Part shown: one piece after another, positions 1 through 11,489 of the stretch
Position numbering within the stretch: position 1 is the first letter of the stretch
Layout: the number at the start of each line of letters is the position of its first letter
DNA from: Atherinomorus stipes
Taxonomy: Eukaryota; Chordata; Actinopteri; Atheriniformes; Atherinidae
Length of the DNA: 64,000 nt
NCBI GenBank assembly: GCA_023101725.1
Contig: JALJCO010003475.1
Location: 1-64,000, forward strand
Direction of reading: 5' to 3'
Made by a program: the position numbers and the translations under genes
Notes under the pieces: model-generated
Told to the model about the DNA's origin: nothing
Seen by the model: the letters and a program-made list of their open reading frames with translations, nothing else
Databases searched by the model: none

Positions 1-780
1 ACTTCATGTTATGTCACTTTTATCATTTTGTCCTTTTTTTGCCGTGTCCCTTTCAAGGAAAAAAATCAGGGAAAAAAGTGAGGTCGGGAGCTCTTTTGTG
101 TGTGTGTTGTTAATCTGTGTATGTCTTCAGTGTAAATATCTGGTAACTGCAGTAATCAGAACATGGCTACTCCCATGGTTCTGGCTGGGAAACTTGCCTG
201 TAAATGTATTTTGAGGCAAAAAACAAAAAAAGAAAGTAAATTGACTGCAAAAAAAAATAACGTGTAAAAAAAGTAGACTTTTGGTTATTTGTTTCACACA
301 GAATCATAATGTATATTAGTGGGCTATAGAGGAAATGTTTTCCCACAATACAAATTACCAAAACGAAATGCATTTAAATAAAGATGAAGGACAAATGTTA
401 ATTTTAAAAATTGACTGAAACATTTTTTTGAAGTTGTCAAGTTTGGGAACTTCAGAAAAAAGGATAAATTAGTTTTAATTGATTAATCAAAATACAGAGA
501 AAGAAAGCACCTTATTTATGATCATTTTATTTAACATTTTTATATTTTTTTCAAGTACTATATCTAAGATACCTCCTTAAACTAAGCTTTTATATTTTGT
601 TACAAATAAACTGGTCAAGACACTGGTTTGCTCACTAGATAGCCTGTCTGTCAGTCTGTCAGCCACTCTACAGTCTGAAAGGCCTCTATTGGCATGCTAA
701 TTGGGGTGTGTAAAAAGCTGACGTGTATGAATGGGTCGTTGATTTTTCTTCCCAAGCCGGCAGTGGTGCTGCTGAACACT
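1..780. other. AT-rich unassigned DNA
   Basis: I see no gene, repeat family or RNA gene here. The stretch is AT-rich with short A and T runs, and a few CTGT/CTGTCAG repeats near 640-660. The small open frames show no recognisable protein signal. It is most likely intronic or intergenic. Confidence 0.5.
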
Positions 781-783
781 GCC

Positions 784-1016
784 TCACACACACACACACA
801 TCCAGGTCCCCTGTTGGCAAAAGTTAAAAAATTCTCCAGATGGTTTATAACATGTTTTTGACATGATTTTAAGAAGCATGTCCAAAAAGGGACCTAAAAA
901 ATGTCCCCTGTTGGTGTGAATGGTCCTTTGTTGGTGAATGTGTAAGCACACAACAGCCCACACCCACACACACACACAACACACACACACACACACGCAC
1001 GCACACACACAACAAG
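784..1016. repeat. CA/TG microsatellites
   Basis: Two dinucleotide tracts are seen: a pure CA run at about 785-801, and a longer interrupted CA tract with CG interruptions at about 960-1015. The CA-rich open frames on both strands are by-products of the repeat. Confidence 0.9.
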
Positions 1017-1347
1017 TGTATCTATTTTTTTGTCATGTGGGGGCTATTGTGTATATTCATGCTAACATGCAGACTTTACCCTTGTGCATTCAAGCAAATC
1101 AGCAATGCGTACATGTATGTGTGTTAACCAGTGTGTGCTGAAGCCTCCAGGGCACCTGCAGGTGCAGTCTATTCAATTTAGCAGGTTTAGGAGAGGAGCA
1201 GGTCGTGAGTCAGACATTGTTTAGTCAACACACATCTCATTTATGTGCACACACACACAACACTATGCAAACGCTGAAAGAAGTGAAAAAACATTACATG
1301 ATACTGCTGCCAACTTTCCAATTTAAATTTAGCTATTGTAAGGCTTG
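1017..1347. other. Unassigned DNA before the first nest
   Basis: Nothing recognisable apart from a short CA tract near 1247-1258. It ends at the TTAA that flanks the next element. Confidence 0.4.
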
Positions 1348-1440
1348 TTAAAGACACACAACTGAACTTTTAGCAGTTTTCTCAGTGATGCGCCCCCTGT
1401 CGGCAGCTAAACTAGCATCCATCTTGTATCGTACCTGTAC

Positions 1441-2392
1441 CTGGGCGGCTGTAGCTCAGGTGGAAGAGCAGTCGTCTTTCAACCGGAGGGTTGTGGGATC
1501 GATTCCAGGCTTCCCCAGACTACATGCCGAAGTGTCCTTGGGCAAGACACTGAACCCCAAGTATGAATGTGTGTGTGATTGTGTGTGCGACTGGGTGAAT
1601 GTGATATGTAGTGTAAAGCGCATAGACTGTATATAATTACTGGACGTAGCTTCCGGTCTCTTCTGAATAGAGAAATGTGAAGCCAGTTGGGCCATCTTGC
1701 CGTGTCGCGTACGTCGTCACTCCAGGAAAATACTAAAATGGGCACAGCGCGGCCGCGGGGCAAATGATTGACAGCTGATGTACTGTGGGCTAAACGCTAA
1801 CTGAGCTAACACGAAACTAAGAGGAGCTAACAAAGATAAGCCCCCTAAGCGGCATGGTTAAGGTAAGACATGCTTAGACTTGCAATTCGCTGACTAAACA
1901 CCGCCGTTGTGCGACTCTGTAACAAACTGAGACCTTATTAAGAGCAAAGAAGGAGCTAACTAGGAGCCTCCGGTCGGCAGGCGGAGCTTCCAGTCTGCCG
2001 CATGTCAATCATAAGGACACGCCCTTAATTATGTGTAATTTGAAGAATAAATAACATCTAAACAAATGAGTTATAAAAAAATTCACCCCCCTCACAGTTG
2101 ACATGAAGGTAAACTTGACCTAATAAACCTAAAATGATTTTTTGAACCAGGCTGTAAACCTGTTTATTTCTGCTGTGAAGTTGGCGTTTTTAACATGGGA
2201 GTCTATGGGGATTTGCTCGCTCTTGGAGCCAGCCCCTAGCGGATGAAGGGAGGATTACACTATTTACAACAAGGAAGCGAGCTTCACTGTTCTGAGGCGG
2301 AGTTTGCCCCTTGGTAAAGCGCTTTGAGCGGTTAGTATGACTGGAAAAGCGCTATATAAGTACAGTCCATTTACCATCCATTTACTGTGATT
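1441..2392 (+). mobile_element. tRNA-derived SINE, split by a later insertion
   Basis: The head (about 1441-1515) keeps RNA polymerase III promoter boxes: box A TGTAGCTCAGGTGG near 1450 and box B GGATCGATTCC near 1496. The body with TGTCCTTGGGCAAGACACTG (about 1532-1551) is common to fish tRNA-type SINEs. The 3' part, with AAAGCGCTATATAAGTACAG, lies at 2314-2392. The two halves are separated by 692 bases flanked by a 9-base duplication of SINE sequence. The copy near 54480, which lacks the SINE, reads straight from CCTGTAC into TGTGAGCTCACTCC. The SINE's own target duplication is at most about 3 bases (TAC). It is not a functional tRNA gene. Confidence 0.88.
1622..2313. mobile_element. 692-bp repeat inserted in the SINE, 9-bp TSD
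   Basis: GTAAAGCGC occurs at 1613-1621 and again at 2314-2322, exactly bracketing this block; removing one copy and the block restores a normal SINE. The block starts ATAGACTGTATATAATTACT and ends near GGAGTTTGCCCCTTG, with no clear terminal inverted repeats and no poly-A tail. A related segment is at about 51775-51960. I recall similar sequence as an abundant dispersed repeat in teleosts, but cannot name the family. Nine-base duplications are typical of Mutator-like elements; that assignment is inference. Confidence 0.8.
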
Positions 2393-2765
2393 CACTCCAG
2401 CCAGTAAAAGACAGTCTTATCTTGCCTCTTGTTCTGTCCCTTCCTCTGTTTCTTTTCCAATTTTCCTCTGATAATGTTTCCTTGTGTTTCTTTACCGAAT
2501 CCGACATGATGCGCATTCCAAACACCCGCAGTGTTCATATCTGGTTTGCTTCCATTTTCTAGTAAGTGACGCAGTGCGCAACCAATGGTAGGCTGCAACG
2601 TCAGTCGCGTCCTGGATGGGAATCTTACATACTGCTGTTTCTGTGCCCAGGGACGCCTCTGGGCAGTGACAGCTCGAAAATGCGCATAATGGATGTTGAT
2701 GTGCCATCAAAACAAGTCTGAAGTGCATGTTTTTAAGGTTTAAACGTTATGTTGTGTGTCTTTAA

Positions 2766-3328
2766 GGTAACTGGCATTTTGCATAAAACTCTATTCATTG
2801 CGCTCAGTCAAACCAAAAAATTCCCCTCAAGCCCATAACCTTAAAGCTGTGGTCTACGATTTCAGAATCAGTTGAGAAATTTAAAAAAAAAGCAACCTGC
2901 TCCCCCACACAGCCCTCCTCTCTCTGCTCGTTGATCCCTCCCACCAAGTACGTGCAGCCCCTCATCCTCAACCACAGCTAGCTTTACCACAACAGCTTCA
3001 CGGTGTAATATTTATTCAACATTTAGAACAACAAGAACATATATAATATTTGTCTTTCTCAACCACCGAGATGTTTATGGTGTGTTTTAGCTGGTTTTGG
3101 CATCAGTAAGAGACCGCCACGTTCGAGCAACTTCATGACTTCATTGAACACATTCAGGACAACACAGATGACAATGACGCTAGCTTACAATACTGAAAAT
3201 AAACAGCTGACGTTCCGACGCCGTCTGTCCATACAGAGAAAACCACCAGCACCATTTCCAGTCATCAGCCAGCATTGTCATAGACTTACAAATTCATGTA
3301 TCACTCACACAAAAAGGTAAAAAACAAA
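2766..3328. other. Unassigned DNA
   Basis: Possible left end of another TTAA element: TTAA at about 2839-2842 followed by AGCTGTGGTCTACG. I could not find its partner end. Nothing else is supported. Confidence 0.3.
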
Positions 3329-3336
3329 CTGCCAAC

Positions 3337-4259
3337 TAGTGTTGTCACGGTACTTGGTAATTCGGTACCAAGTAGGTACCAGCATTGTACTGTCGGTACC
3401 TGTATTTTCATGGTACCAGAGGTACAGAGCATGGTGTTCATCCTCCAAACAGTTCAGTGAAGACGTCTCCTCAGAGCGTAGCAGCCACGCGGCCAGATCT
3501 GGCCGTGTAGCGCTCTGCTCCAACCTCCATGCGCATCATCCTACTCCAGCTATCACATCCCTGCATCTTTGCACGCTGAGAACACGTGAGTCGCGGAGTT
3601 TGACACAAAACTGTGGTGCAGCTGGAATTCGGCGTGCTTGAATTGGTAATAACGCTTTGAAGATGATAAATTAAACTTTATACATATTATTCTTGGAGGG
3701 TAATCCATCATCATCATCATGTCCATGAATCAATAGACACTAAAACTGCTTCACTCCTAGTGTGTGTGGTCACATGTGTGTGCAGTTATCTTTTATCCTA
3801 TAACTTCCCATTGTGTTTGTAGAAACTTTATTCATTATATAAAATGTTCCGATCTGTGGCTGCTGGCATTTTCAGTGCTGATGGAAGCATTGAGCACAAT
3901 GTTGTTTCTTTTCTTTCAAATACATGAAGGCTTCATGCCATAACAGACTTACTTTATTATTGTATTTATGTTGTTCTCTATTTGTTCATGGTTGATGAAA
4001 CTTTATTCATTATAGTTACGAAAGCACGTTTGATGTGAATACTTGAAGGCAAAATGCTGCTGCAGGCAGATTTTATTTACCTCTTCAGGTTTTTTTTTAC
4101 CTTGTAAAGAGGTAAATAATTTAATAAAGGTGGATATATTGCAGATTATTATTATTATTTTATATTTTGCGACCGTGGTTTTGAACTTGGTATCGAGTGC
4201 CGTGTAAATTTACTGGTATTGGTATCGACAACTGAATTTTTGGTATTGTGACAAAGCTA
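3337..4259. mobile_element. hAT-type element, 923 bp
   Basis: The left end TAGTGTTGTCAC (3337-) pairs with the right end GTGACAAAGCTA (-4259), giving inverted repeats of about 12 bases with two differences. The flanks are CTGCCAAC (3329-3336) and CTGCCTAC (4260-4267), an 8-base duplication with one mismatch, as expected for hAT. The ends are rich in GGTACC-like motifs. No transposase is recognised inside, so it is non-autonomous. Confidence 0.82.
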
Positions 4260-4267
4260 CTGCCTAC

Positions 4268-5877
4268 CTGTTCAACAAAACGTCTGCTGTGTCAGTTTCA
4301 CTCCCACATCCTCCCGGAGCTTCCACCAGCCAGTGACCCGATGTTTATACTCCCCTTTCAGTCGTCCTGGTCTCTGCTGCTGCAGATATTCCCTCATGGT
4401 CCAGGAGTCCTGGAGCGGCCTCTGAATCACCCAATCCGGCCCCCGCCTCTTCGTCTGCCTTTCTTCAGCAGACTTCATCCACCCGTCGTTTCTTCCAGCG
4501 GCTAACGTAACACTCGCGGTCTTCCTTCCATCCTGTAGCTCACATTCCGTCTGCCTTTTTTTCTCTCCCAACTTCTGCCAGTGCAGCGGCCGCGTGCTGC
4601 TCCCGTCGCCTTTCTGTTCCATTCTCCTCTTGTTGTTAAGCTGCTACTCAGCTACTTACTTATTGCAGAAAGTTTCAAACACAAAAGAAAAATAAATGAA
4701 TAAATAAGTATCTGAATAAAATGTTTAAACACGGAAGAGGGCGGGGACGAGACAGAACGTGGAACACTGAGTCAGCTGTCTGGGAAGTGTCAGCTTGAGC
4801 AGGGGATTGGATTGAGAGCAGAGAGAAGCGAGATGAACAGCTACGCTGACCAATGTAAGCCATGCGGCAGGATGGTTCGTATTGGTTAATGTTTTTGCAG
4901 CCCAGCAGCCACTAGAGTGGATGGATTTTTTAATTTTTTTTTTTTTGCTCTTCACATTGTGTAGATTGTACTATAGGACCATAATCACCATCTAAATGAG
5001 GTAATTGATAATGATTAAATTTTCAAAGCTTTTTCATAGCTTTAACCAACTCAAACTTAATATCCCCAGCTGAACACTAATCAATGCATTTCTTAGAAAT
5101 CTGACCAAAACTGTTGAGTGGGCTTTGATCTCTGTAAGAACTACTAAAAGGTGTGCTCAAAGTGAAATCTGTAGCTTACTGAGTTACATAGAGCTAAAAA
5201 TTGTAAAGAAAGTGGTTTTATTTTGACTTAACCTGTTGGCAGAGATATTAAGTCTTTTTTCCAAGTCCAAGTCAGGTCTTGAGCCATTTTCAGTTGTAAT
5301 GAGTAATCTGACATGCAACGGCTGCTGTCGGGTCTGCTTAAAGGACTCCATTATAATATCCAAGGAATTTTAAAATCTGTACTCACACTTTATTTCCCAG
5401 TCTGTAACCACACTGTTCTTTAGCGTTACCTTACAGATACTCTGTCCCGCTCCTCTGGACTATTTCTTTGCTGAACCAAATAAGAAAAACCTGTAGATGA
5501 ATATGGAAATTTATTCAGACTAGTAAATATGCTTTAATTAATCAAAGAGATTTTCATGGTTAAAAAAAAAAATCCTCACAGACTCACAGAATTTTTCAAA
5601 ACTAATGATGCAGCTCATAGCCTTTTTTCTGAAAGTGGAGATGACACCAATATGCTGCACTTTAGTGTGGGATCACCAGCTGTCCAGCAGGTTTTAGATG
5701 TCTGTTGCTGCAACACATCTGATGTGATGGAAATGTGCGGTGCTTTATGTCAACTTCATGGTTGGCAAACTGTTGGGCCTTGGGCAACACTTAAAGGTGA
5801 ACCTTGGAAACTGTTCTAATAAATAAATGTGAAAACGGTCTTTCCCTAAACAGAGTGATCAAATCATCAGAGACAAA
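4268..5877. other. Unassigned DNA
   Basis: A GC-richer patch at about 4270-4620 contains long open frames on both strands without recognisable motifs. The rest is AT-rich, with a T run at about 4930-4946. A frame at 5556-5819 (+) was checked and matches no family I know. Chance frames or old repeats are more likely than exons. Confidence 0.35.
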
Positions 5878-5881
5878 TTAA

Positions 5882-6656
5882 AGGTGCCATGACATCAAAT
5901 TTCACTTTTCTGGGGTTTTGGGTGTATAATAAGATCTGTTGTGCACTGATGAGGCCATGTGAATGTCCAGAGTGAGAATCAAAGTTCCTGTTTATGGTCT
6001 GTCAGCTTTGTCTCTCTGCTCAGAAACAGTTGAATCAGACAGCAGCCTATCATTCTACGTAGTTCTATCATTCTACGTAATTTAATTGCTCCAATAAGAG
6101 CACACTATCAAGTAAACAGCGCCCCCCTCTCTCTCTCCTAACGGTTTATGCACCGTCCGCTCCCCCCCCTCCCTGTCTGATTCAGCTTCGTGTATGGAGC
6201 TAGTAGTAACTTCTGTGCAGTCAGGTCTGGATTTTCAAACAGATGGATTTAAAAGCAAACTTCTGCAGCAACACTGAGGGAGGCGACCACAACCTTGTCA
6301 TTACCTGTAAGTTTATTTATTTTCTAAATGCTGTCTTGTCTGATAAAATAGCTCACTGTCTGAACTGCCCATGTTGCTAGCAGTTAGCCTTTAGCAAACT
6401 CCGACCGCAGCTTGACCTAGATTCTCCAAATAAGGTCATAGCCAAATAAGGTGTAGCCAATCAAAATGAAGTCAACGTGGTCTCCGGGGAAAGCTCCATA
6501 TCATCACCGGACCCAACTGTATTACTGAGGAAGTGAGGTCTGGCGTTTCAAAACAATACTCCGCTGTAAAAAATGCCGTTTTTTTCTTTGGAGTATTTAC
6601 ATATGCAGTAATGCCAACAACATAAACTAGTTTTTAACTGCTATGTCATCACTCCT
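5882..6656. mobile_element. TTAA-flanked DNA element, 775 bp
   Basis: TTAA at 5878-5881 is followed by AGGTGCCATGACAT. The other end reads ATGTCATCACTCCT followed by TTAA at 6657-6660. The inverted repeats are about 14 bases with a few mismatches. No coding capacity is seen. Its right border touches the Harbinger remnant. A second right-end-like sequence, GTCATCACTCCT then TTAA, lies at about 7974-7989. Kolobok or piggyBac type is inferred from the TTAA target. Confidence 0.8.
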
Positions 6657-6752
6657 TTAACAATCAACAATAATGAACAATCAACACACCCATAAGCAAT
6701 TACATTAGTGGATATAAAAGAGCAAAGTGGTACAAACAATACCGTCCAAATC

Positions 6753-7208
6753 ATGGATGCTTTGCCATTGCTAGAGGACTTGGCAAACGCTGCCATACGC
6801 AGGGAGCGTGTCTTCAGAGACAGAGAAGATCTCCTGGCCAAAGATGAACTCAGACGCTTTAGGTTTCCGAGGGTGATCCTTCTTGAACTGTGCGCAGAGC
6901 TGAGGCCGGTCTTAGAGTGCAACACAGCAAGGAGCCATGCGCTCCCTGTGCCCATAGGTGCTGTCCCCACTGGGGTTCCTGGCAACTGGGGCATTCCAAA
7001 GGGAGCTGGCAGACCGCTGCAGATTGTGCCAATTGACCCTGAGCCGAGCCATGCCAGTCGTGTGGGATGGGATATTATACATGTCAAACAGGTATATCCA
7101 ATTCTCATACAATGTGGCTGAATAGGTCAACATCAAAGCACAATTTGCAGTGAGAGCCGGTTTTCCTAATGTAATCAGAGCTATCGACTGCACACACATT
7201 GCTATAAG
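6753..7208 (+). pseudogene. PIF/Harbinger transposase, N-terminal part
   Basis: The translation from the ATG at 6753 matches the HARBI1-like transposase family: an RRERVFRDREDLLAKDEL segment, then RFPRVILLELCAELRP and SHALPVPI. After about 6955 the frame must shift to continue as LGFLATGAFQRELADR and later AGFPNVIRAIDCTHIAI. The Asp of IDCTH (codon 7186-7188) is the expected first catalytic DDE residue. One frameshift (two bases lost near 6956) and one in-frame TAG (a CAG Gln codon in relatives, near 7120) show that it is dead. Homology stops abruptly at 7208, where a repeat beginning AGCAGGGCTGGACTGG starts. The C-terminal third resumes near 11490. A functional transposase would be one continuous frame of roughly 340-400 residues. 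Confidence 0.85.
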
Positions 7209-8916
7209 CAGGGCTGGACTGGCCATCGGGCATACCGGGCATTTTCCCGGTGGGCCGATGGGGATTTTGGGCTGGCTCTGGCCTTTCTTTTTTTTTTCTA
7301 ATATGGTAGCTTTTGTAGTCAGTGGCATAAGTCATATCTATTGGAACAAAACTGGTAGGTCGGCCCATTATTCCTGAGTAATTGTGGGCTGGACCAATTA
7401 CAGCTGAGGGGCGATGCCCCCCTCCATCTTGGGCCACCGCTGTCAATCAATCAATTAATCAATCACACAGAGAGAACTACAGGAAGAGCAAAACACTGAA
7501 ATTTTTCACGGGAAAAATTGGGAATTAAAGAGGCTAGCTCTTCAAACAGATGTTGCCAAATGTATTTAAAAAAACACAGAATTTTGCTGCTGGCTGTAGA
7601 GGAACTTTAAGCCACAGGTGACGAAGGCTGAGGTTGCCGGCAGGTGGATGAGGGGAGACCCGCGGCGAACCCTGGTGGGGGGTAAGAAATGATGAACTAC
7701 TCTACCTTGTTCCGATATAGACCATGTTTGGGTGTAGTCTAGTTCATTTTTGTTGTGCTTGCTAACGCTTTGAAGTCAGTAGTTATAAGTAGGCTGTGCA
7801 TCGCACATTGTCGACAGCTGAGTCAGACACAGATATCAGCATTTTTATAAATCTACCAGGGAGGCGAATGTGGAATTCAGCTAGAATATTTCTTCTACTA
7901 CACTGATATGTCGCCTACATCTCAGGCACACACACTCAGAGCTGAATACTGTCGTTAACAGTAATTCTCAGTAGTCATCACTCCTTTAACAAGTGTTTAC
8001 AAATGACAGACAATGTGGTGCAACAGTGCTGGGTCGTTATCTGCCACAATCATTCACACGATCGCTCCGGTAAAATAAGAATGTGGTGAAACGCTAAAGC
8101 AAAGCCAGAGGAACCTTGGATATGTGAGCTAAAAAACGAGAAGCCGATAGCAGCTGTGAGACAACCAAACATCATTTTCAGCGTTATCACCCGACACATG
8201 TTGGTGTGTTCACGACATTTTCAGACTGGTAAGTTCTGTTATGTCAGTAGTGTGTTGTAATGTGAGTAGTATTATGCTGTTTGACGCGTAGCTTTTAGTT
8301 ACCCTCTATTGTTGGCCAAGCTAGCAGCGGGACGCTAAAAAAGTAAAAGTAAACAGTCTGTCTTTCCTCCACTTACAGATTTTTTTTTGCGTTTATATCA
8401 TAATTGTCCTCAGTAGGAGATTGACTTTGAGAGTTCATCATATGATGATCTTTTTTTTTTTTTTTTTTTTTGCCATGGATCATATGTGTCCCTTAATAAA
8501 GTTTGATTGATTGATTGATATTAACTGGCATGTGTGTTTTTCAGGGAGATCTGCTTATTAAATGAATGAAATCCATTCAGACTGGACTCCCTCGTGACAT
8601 CTTTGACACACAGAAGTAAAAGCTGCAGATAAAGACGGATTTCAATAAAGAAAAACTGATGAGGCTACACAGGTGTGGACCATTGCAGATAATGCATAGT
8701 TTGTCTGTTGTAAACGCATGGATGGTGAAATGAAATCCATGCATGCTGAGATGAGCCGCTTGCTCGAGAAGAACAAGGCAATGGGGATGGACGAGGGGCT
8801 CTCCACTGAACATAGAGAAGGTGAAATCCTACACTGTACTGCTGTACTGGACTTCACTACAGGCCTTGCACAAAGGCAGGCAGAAAACTCTCTTTTCCAA
8901 ATGCTCCTTCTGACTG
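7209..8916. other. Inserted repetitive DNA splitting the transposase
   Basis: It opens with CAGGGCTGGACTGGCCATC (about 7211), which looks like the left end of a dispersed fish DNA repeat. A CCAGTCCAGCC sequence at about 10699 could be its far end, but no target duplication is visible. A right end resembling the 5882-6656 family lies at 7974-7989. A long T run (about 8451-8471) and AATAAAGTTTGATTGATTGA (about 8495-8518) look like the 3' tail of a LINE or SINE. No coding region is supported. Confidence 0.5.
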
Positions 8917-9417
8917 AGGCTGCGTTCACACAGTGATGATCAGAAGAGAAGACGCAAAAGTGGTGTCTCATCTTCATCTTTTCATTCGCGTTTACACGAG
9001 CATTGTCATGAATAAATCTGCGTGCATACGAGAATGCAAGAGTGTGTTGAATTCGATTGGATATGCACGCCAGGCCGTTAGGTGGTGCTGTGTCAGAACT
9101 CTACCACGTCCGTGTGCATGTGTAAAATCTTACTTTAGATCAGCTGGGTTTACGCAGTCCAAAACTGTTGTTTTTCCTGCTTGTGTGTGGTGTGAGAGTG
9201 CAACATGAGCATGGCGTGAGCAGGTCTACCATCTTTTTTGTGTTTTGGATGAAGCAGACGAGTGCAACAGCATTGTGTCTTCAGGAATTCTACTTTTGAG
9301 TCTTGAGATTTTTGCGTCTTCAACCCAGAATAACACTGTTGCTGTATGAATGAAAGGCATATCAGATTAAATATTTCATCATTTTTACATGCAATCTTCC
9401 TCGTGTGAATGGCCCCT
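8917..9417. mobile_element. Possible hAT-like MITE
   Basis: AGGCTGCGTTCACAC at the left pairs imperfectly with the right end GTGTGAATGGCCCCT. GAGGCTGCG and GAGACTGCG lie at the two borders but do not align as a clean 8-base duplication. The internal sequence repeats CGTTTACAC/TTCACAC-type motifs. It is probably a decayed inverted-repeat element; the family is not certain. Confidence 0.4.
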
Positions 9418-9473
9418 GAGACTGCGTTTGTTCCAACAGCATCTTGCATACCTTTGCTCATGGTGATTAAACA

Positions 9474-9620
9474 CCAGGACCTTCATTTATCAACCGTTCT
9501 TATGAACTGATCTGTGCGTATTCTGTGCATAAGAACGTAAAAGTGTGGAATTTATCATCTTGTACTTTTGCCAATGTTCCTAAATTTAAGAACAGCTCTG
9601 ACCATGCGTACACACAGGAT
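9474..9620. mobile_element. Harbinger-like terminal region
   Basis: It reads CCAGGACCTTCATTTATCAA, then several GTGCGTA/GCATAAGAACG motifs, typical in my experience of the ends of fish Harbinger elements. It is a candidate partner of the GGGGGCCCCTGG end at about 12957-12970, sharing only ACCAGG plus scattered bases. No clean 3-base duplication is seen. Confidence 0.35.
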
Positions 9621-11489
9621 CTGGTAGAACAGGAGAACTGCATTATTTTTTGCAGACATCACAGCAATCTCCACATCTCTATTATTTAATTATAATGATA
9701 ATCAATGATGAATATTTTTGGGAAAAATAACTGAATCAATAAAACAGAGGAGGAGCTTTGACAGTTTTAAAACTTAAAGAAACCTGTGACAAACAATGAG
9801 AAATGATCATCATTGATCTGAATTTATAAAATATTTCAAACTTGCGCTCCACGGTGAATATTGCAGACATTCAGCTGACCTGATGGATGACATCATCTCT
9901 GATCAGACACTGCTTCCCGACAGAGATCAAAGAGTTTTGCCCTGATCTAAGATATGTGTTTTGAAGCCAAATAATTATAAAAATAATGTTCATAATGAAA
10001 TATAACTGTACATCATCAGTGTCGCCAGATCTGTGATACCGGAATCATTTCACACAGCAGCCAAGCCGCCAGGGGAGAAATCAGCTGGTATAGGCTAACT
10101 GTAGGCTGTAGATTCATTCAAGATTGGGGATAACACGTTAAACAACTGTATTATCCACAGGATCACTGACGAGATCGTTCAACCCGACTGAGATGGCAGA
10201 AATGCACCGACTGGCTGTGTGACAACCACCATTATACAGAAAAGAAGAAGACACAAACAGTCTTCCAGATTCTCTTTTTCATTCTGTTGTAGCAGCTCAT
10301 TTGTTGTTGTACATCCGAGGCATGGCATGAACACCAGCGATGCAAAGAGGTAGAAAAGGTGTCATCACAGGACTGGGCGGTTTCCAGTGGGCAATAAAGT
10401 GGAAGCAGAATGGAGTCAGAGGGAGACACACACACATCAGAACCAAACGTGTCAGAGGTGCCACATGATTCAGATAATTTATTCCTTTGTTTCACATCAT
10501 AAAACAAATATTTACAGACACAACTGAGCTATTTGTGACAGGATAGTCTATTATTTCAATCACATGACTGGTAAGTTTTCGAGGCTTTCTGTTTTGCTTC
10601 TTCACAGCAGAACAATGGCAATGATGCTGAATAGCCTATTGCCCAATGAAGGTTTAGTACCACTCATCTGCAGATGTTTGGAGATAGCCGAAGTTGTCCA
10701 GTCCAGCCTTTCTTTTGCAGACTCCTGGTCAGCTCACTGACTTGCACGTTGATCACAGCTATCTTTGACAATAGCATTCAAACACCACCATTTATAGGAA
10801 CAGCAAGGAACATTCCCGCATTCATAAAGTCCTTTGGTCCGTCCACTGCCCCCTCCCCCTGTTTGAGTTTAGACAAAGAGTATACTCCTTGGTTGAGATA
10901 TTTCAAGATGGCTCAGTACAGTTCAGTAATGTGTGTGGGTAAAAAAGATCTTCCCTTGCCAACCTCAACGACAACCCCAAATTATCTGAAGTTCATCTTG
11001 ATAAAAATAAGAAGATATCAGTGCTTTATTTAAGGAGCAGCAAGCAACATTCCCGCATTCATAGTCTTTTGTTCTGTCCACCATCTCTTTGTTTACAAAC
11101 ATATCTGGGGTTCCTGGCTTTGCGTTCCGTATAATCCCATTGTTAATTTTATCTGTGAGTGATTGTGGCAGTTAACAACACAGCACGACTGCACCATGTT
11201 TTAACTTGTAAAAACTTGTGAAACAAAAGAACAAAATGAGGGCTGCGTTGTTTATGCAGCCAATGTACTGTAAACAAACTTTTCAGTTGACTACAAAGCC
11301 CACTATGTATTGCGGCTTTACCGATCTGCTACGTTACCCTCTAAAATCCTGTCCAGTCTTGATTCACAGAACACCACAGTGGACTTAGACTGCTAACTCA
11401 CGGCTATAGTTGTCTTACATTTCACGCCATTTCCGTGAAACACGAATTGCATGAGTAAAGTGTCCATTTCTAACTAGTACCCACTGCAG
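9621..11489. other. Unassigned DNA with a local duplication
   Basis: No gene is recognised. A block of about 50 bases at 10796-10852 recurs at 11033-11084; both contain ACATTCCCGCATTCAT and a TCC(G/A)CC-like end, spaced about 237 bases apart. The block lies between the two halves of the Harbinger transposase, so it is inserted or rearranged DNA. The transposase middle (between the first and second catalytic Asp) is not found here. Confidence 0.4.

Larger units (their letters stand above)
1352..2761. mobile_element. TTAA-flanked DNA element (MITE), interrupted
   Basis: The left end begins AGACACACAAC directly after TTAA (1348-1351). The right end finishes with the reverse complement, GTTGTGTGTCT, directly before TTAA (2762-2765). 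TTAA duplication is typical of the piggyBac and Kolobok superfamilies; the AG start fits Kolobok better, but the family is inferred. No transposase is visible, so it is a non-autonomous element. A SINE is inserted in it (about 1441-2392). A second copy at 54404-54651 lacks that SINE and shows the empty site, which supports the boundaries. Confidence 0.8.

Noticed and set aside
784..1141. Open frames on both strands through Cys/Val- and His/Thr-rich peptides
   Set aside because: They are translations of CA/TG microsatellite.
1444..1517. tRNA-like gene with box A and box B
   Set aside because: It continues into a fish SINE body and tail, the cloverleaf is not supported, and the copy is a retroposon.
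4248..4622. Overlapping frames of 85 and 116 codons
   Set aside because: GC-rich patch open on both strands, no domain, no splice or start context.
6641..7446. Minus-strand frames of 113-155 codons
   Set aside because: Antisense of the Harbinger transposase and adjoining repeat; the plus strand explains the coding signal.
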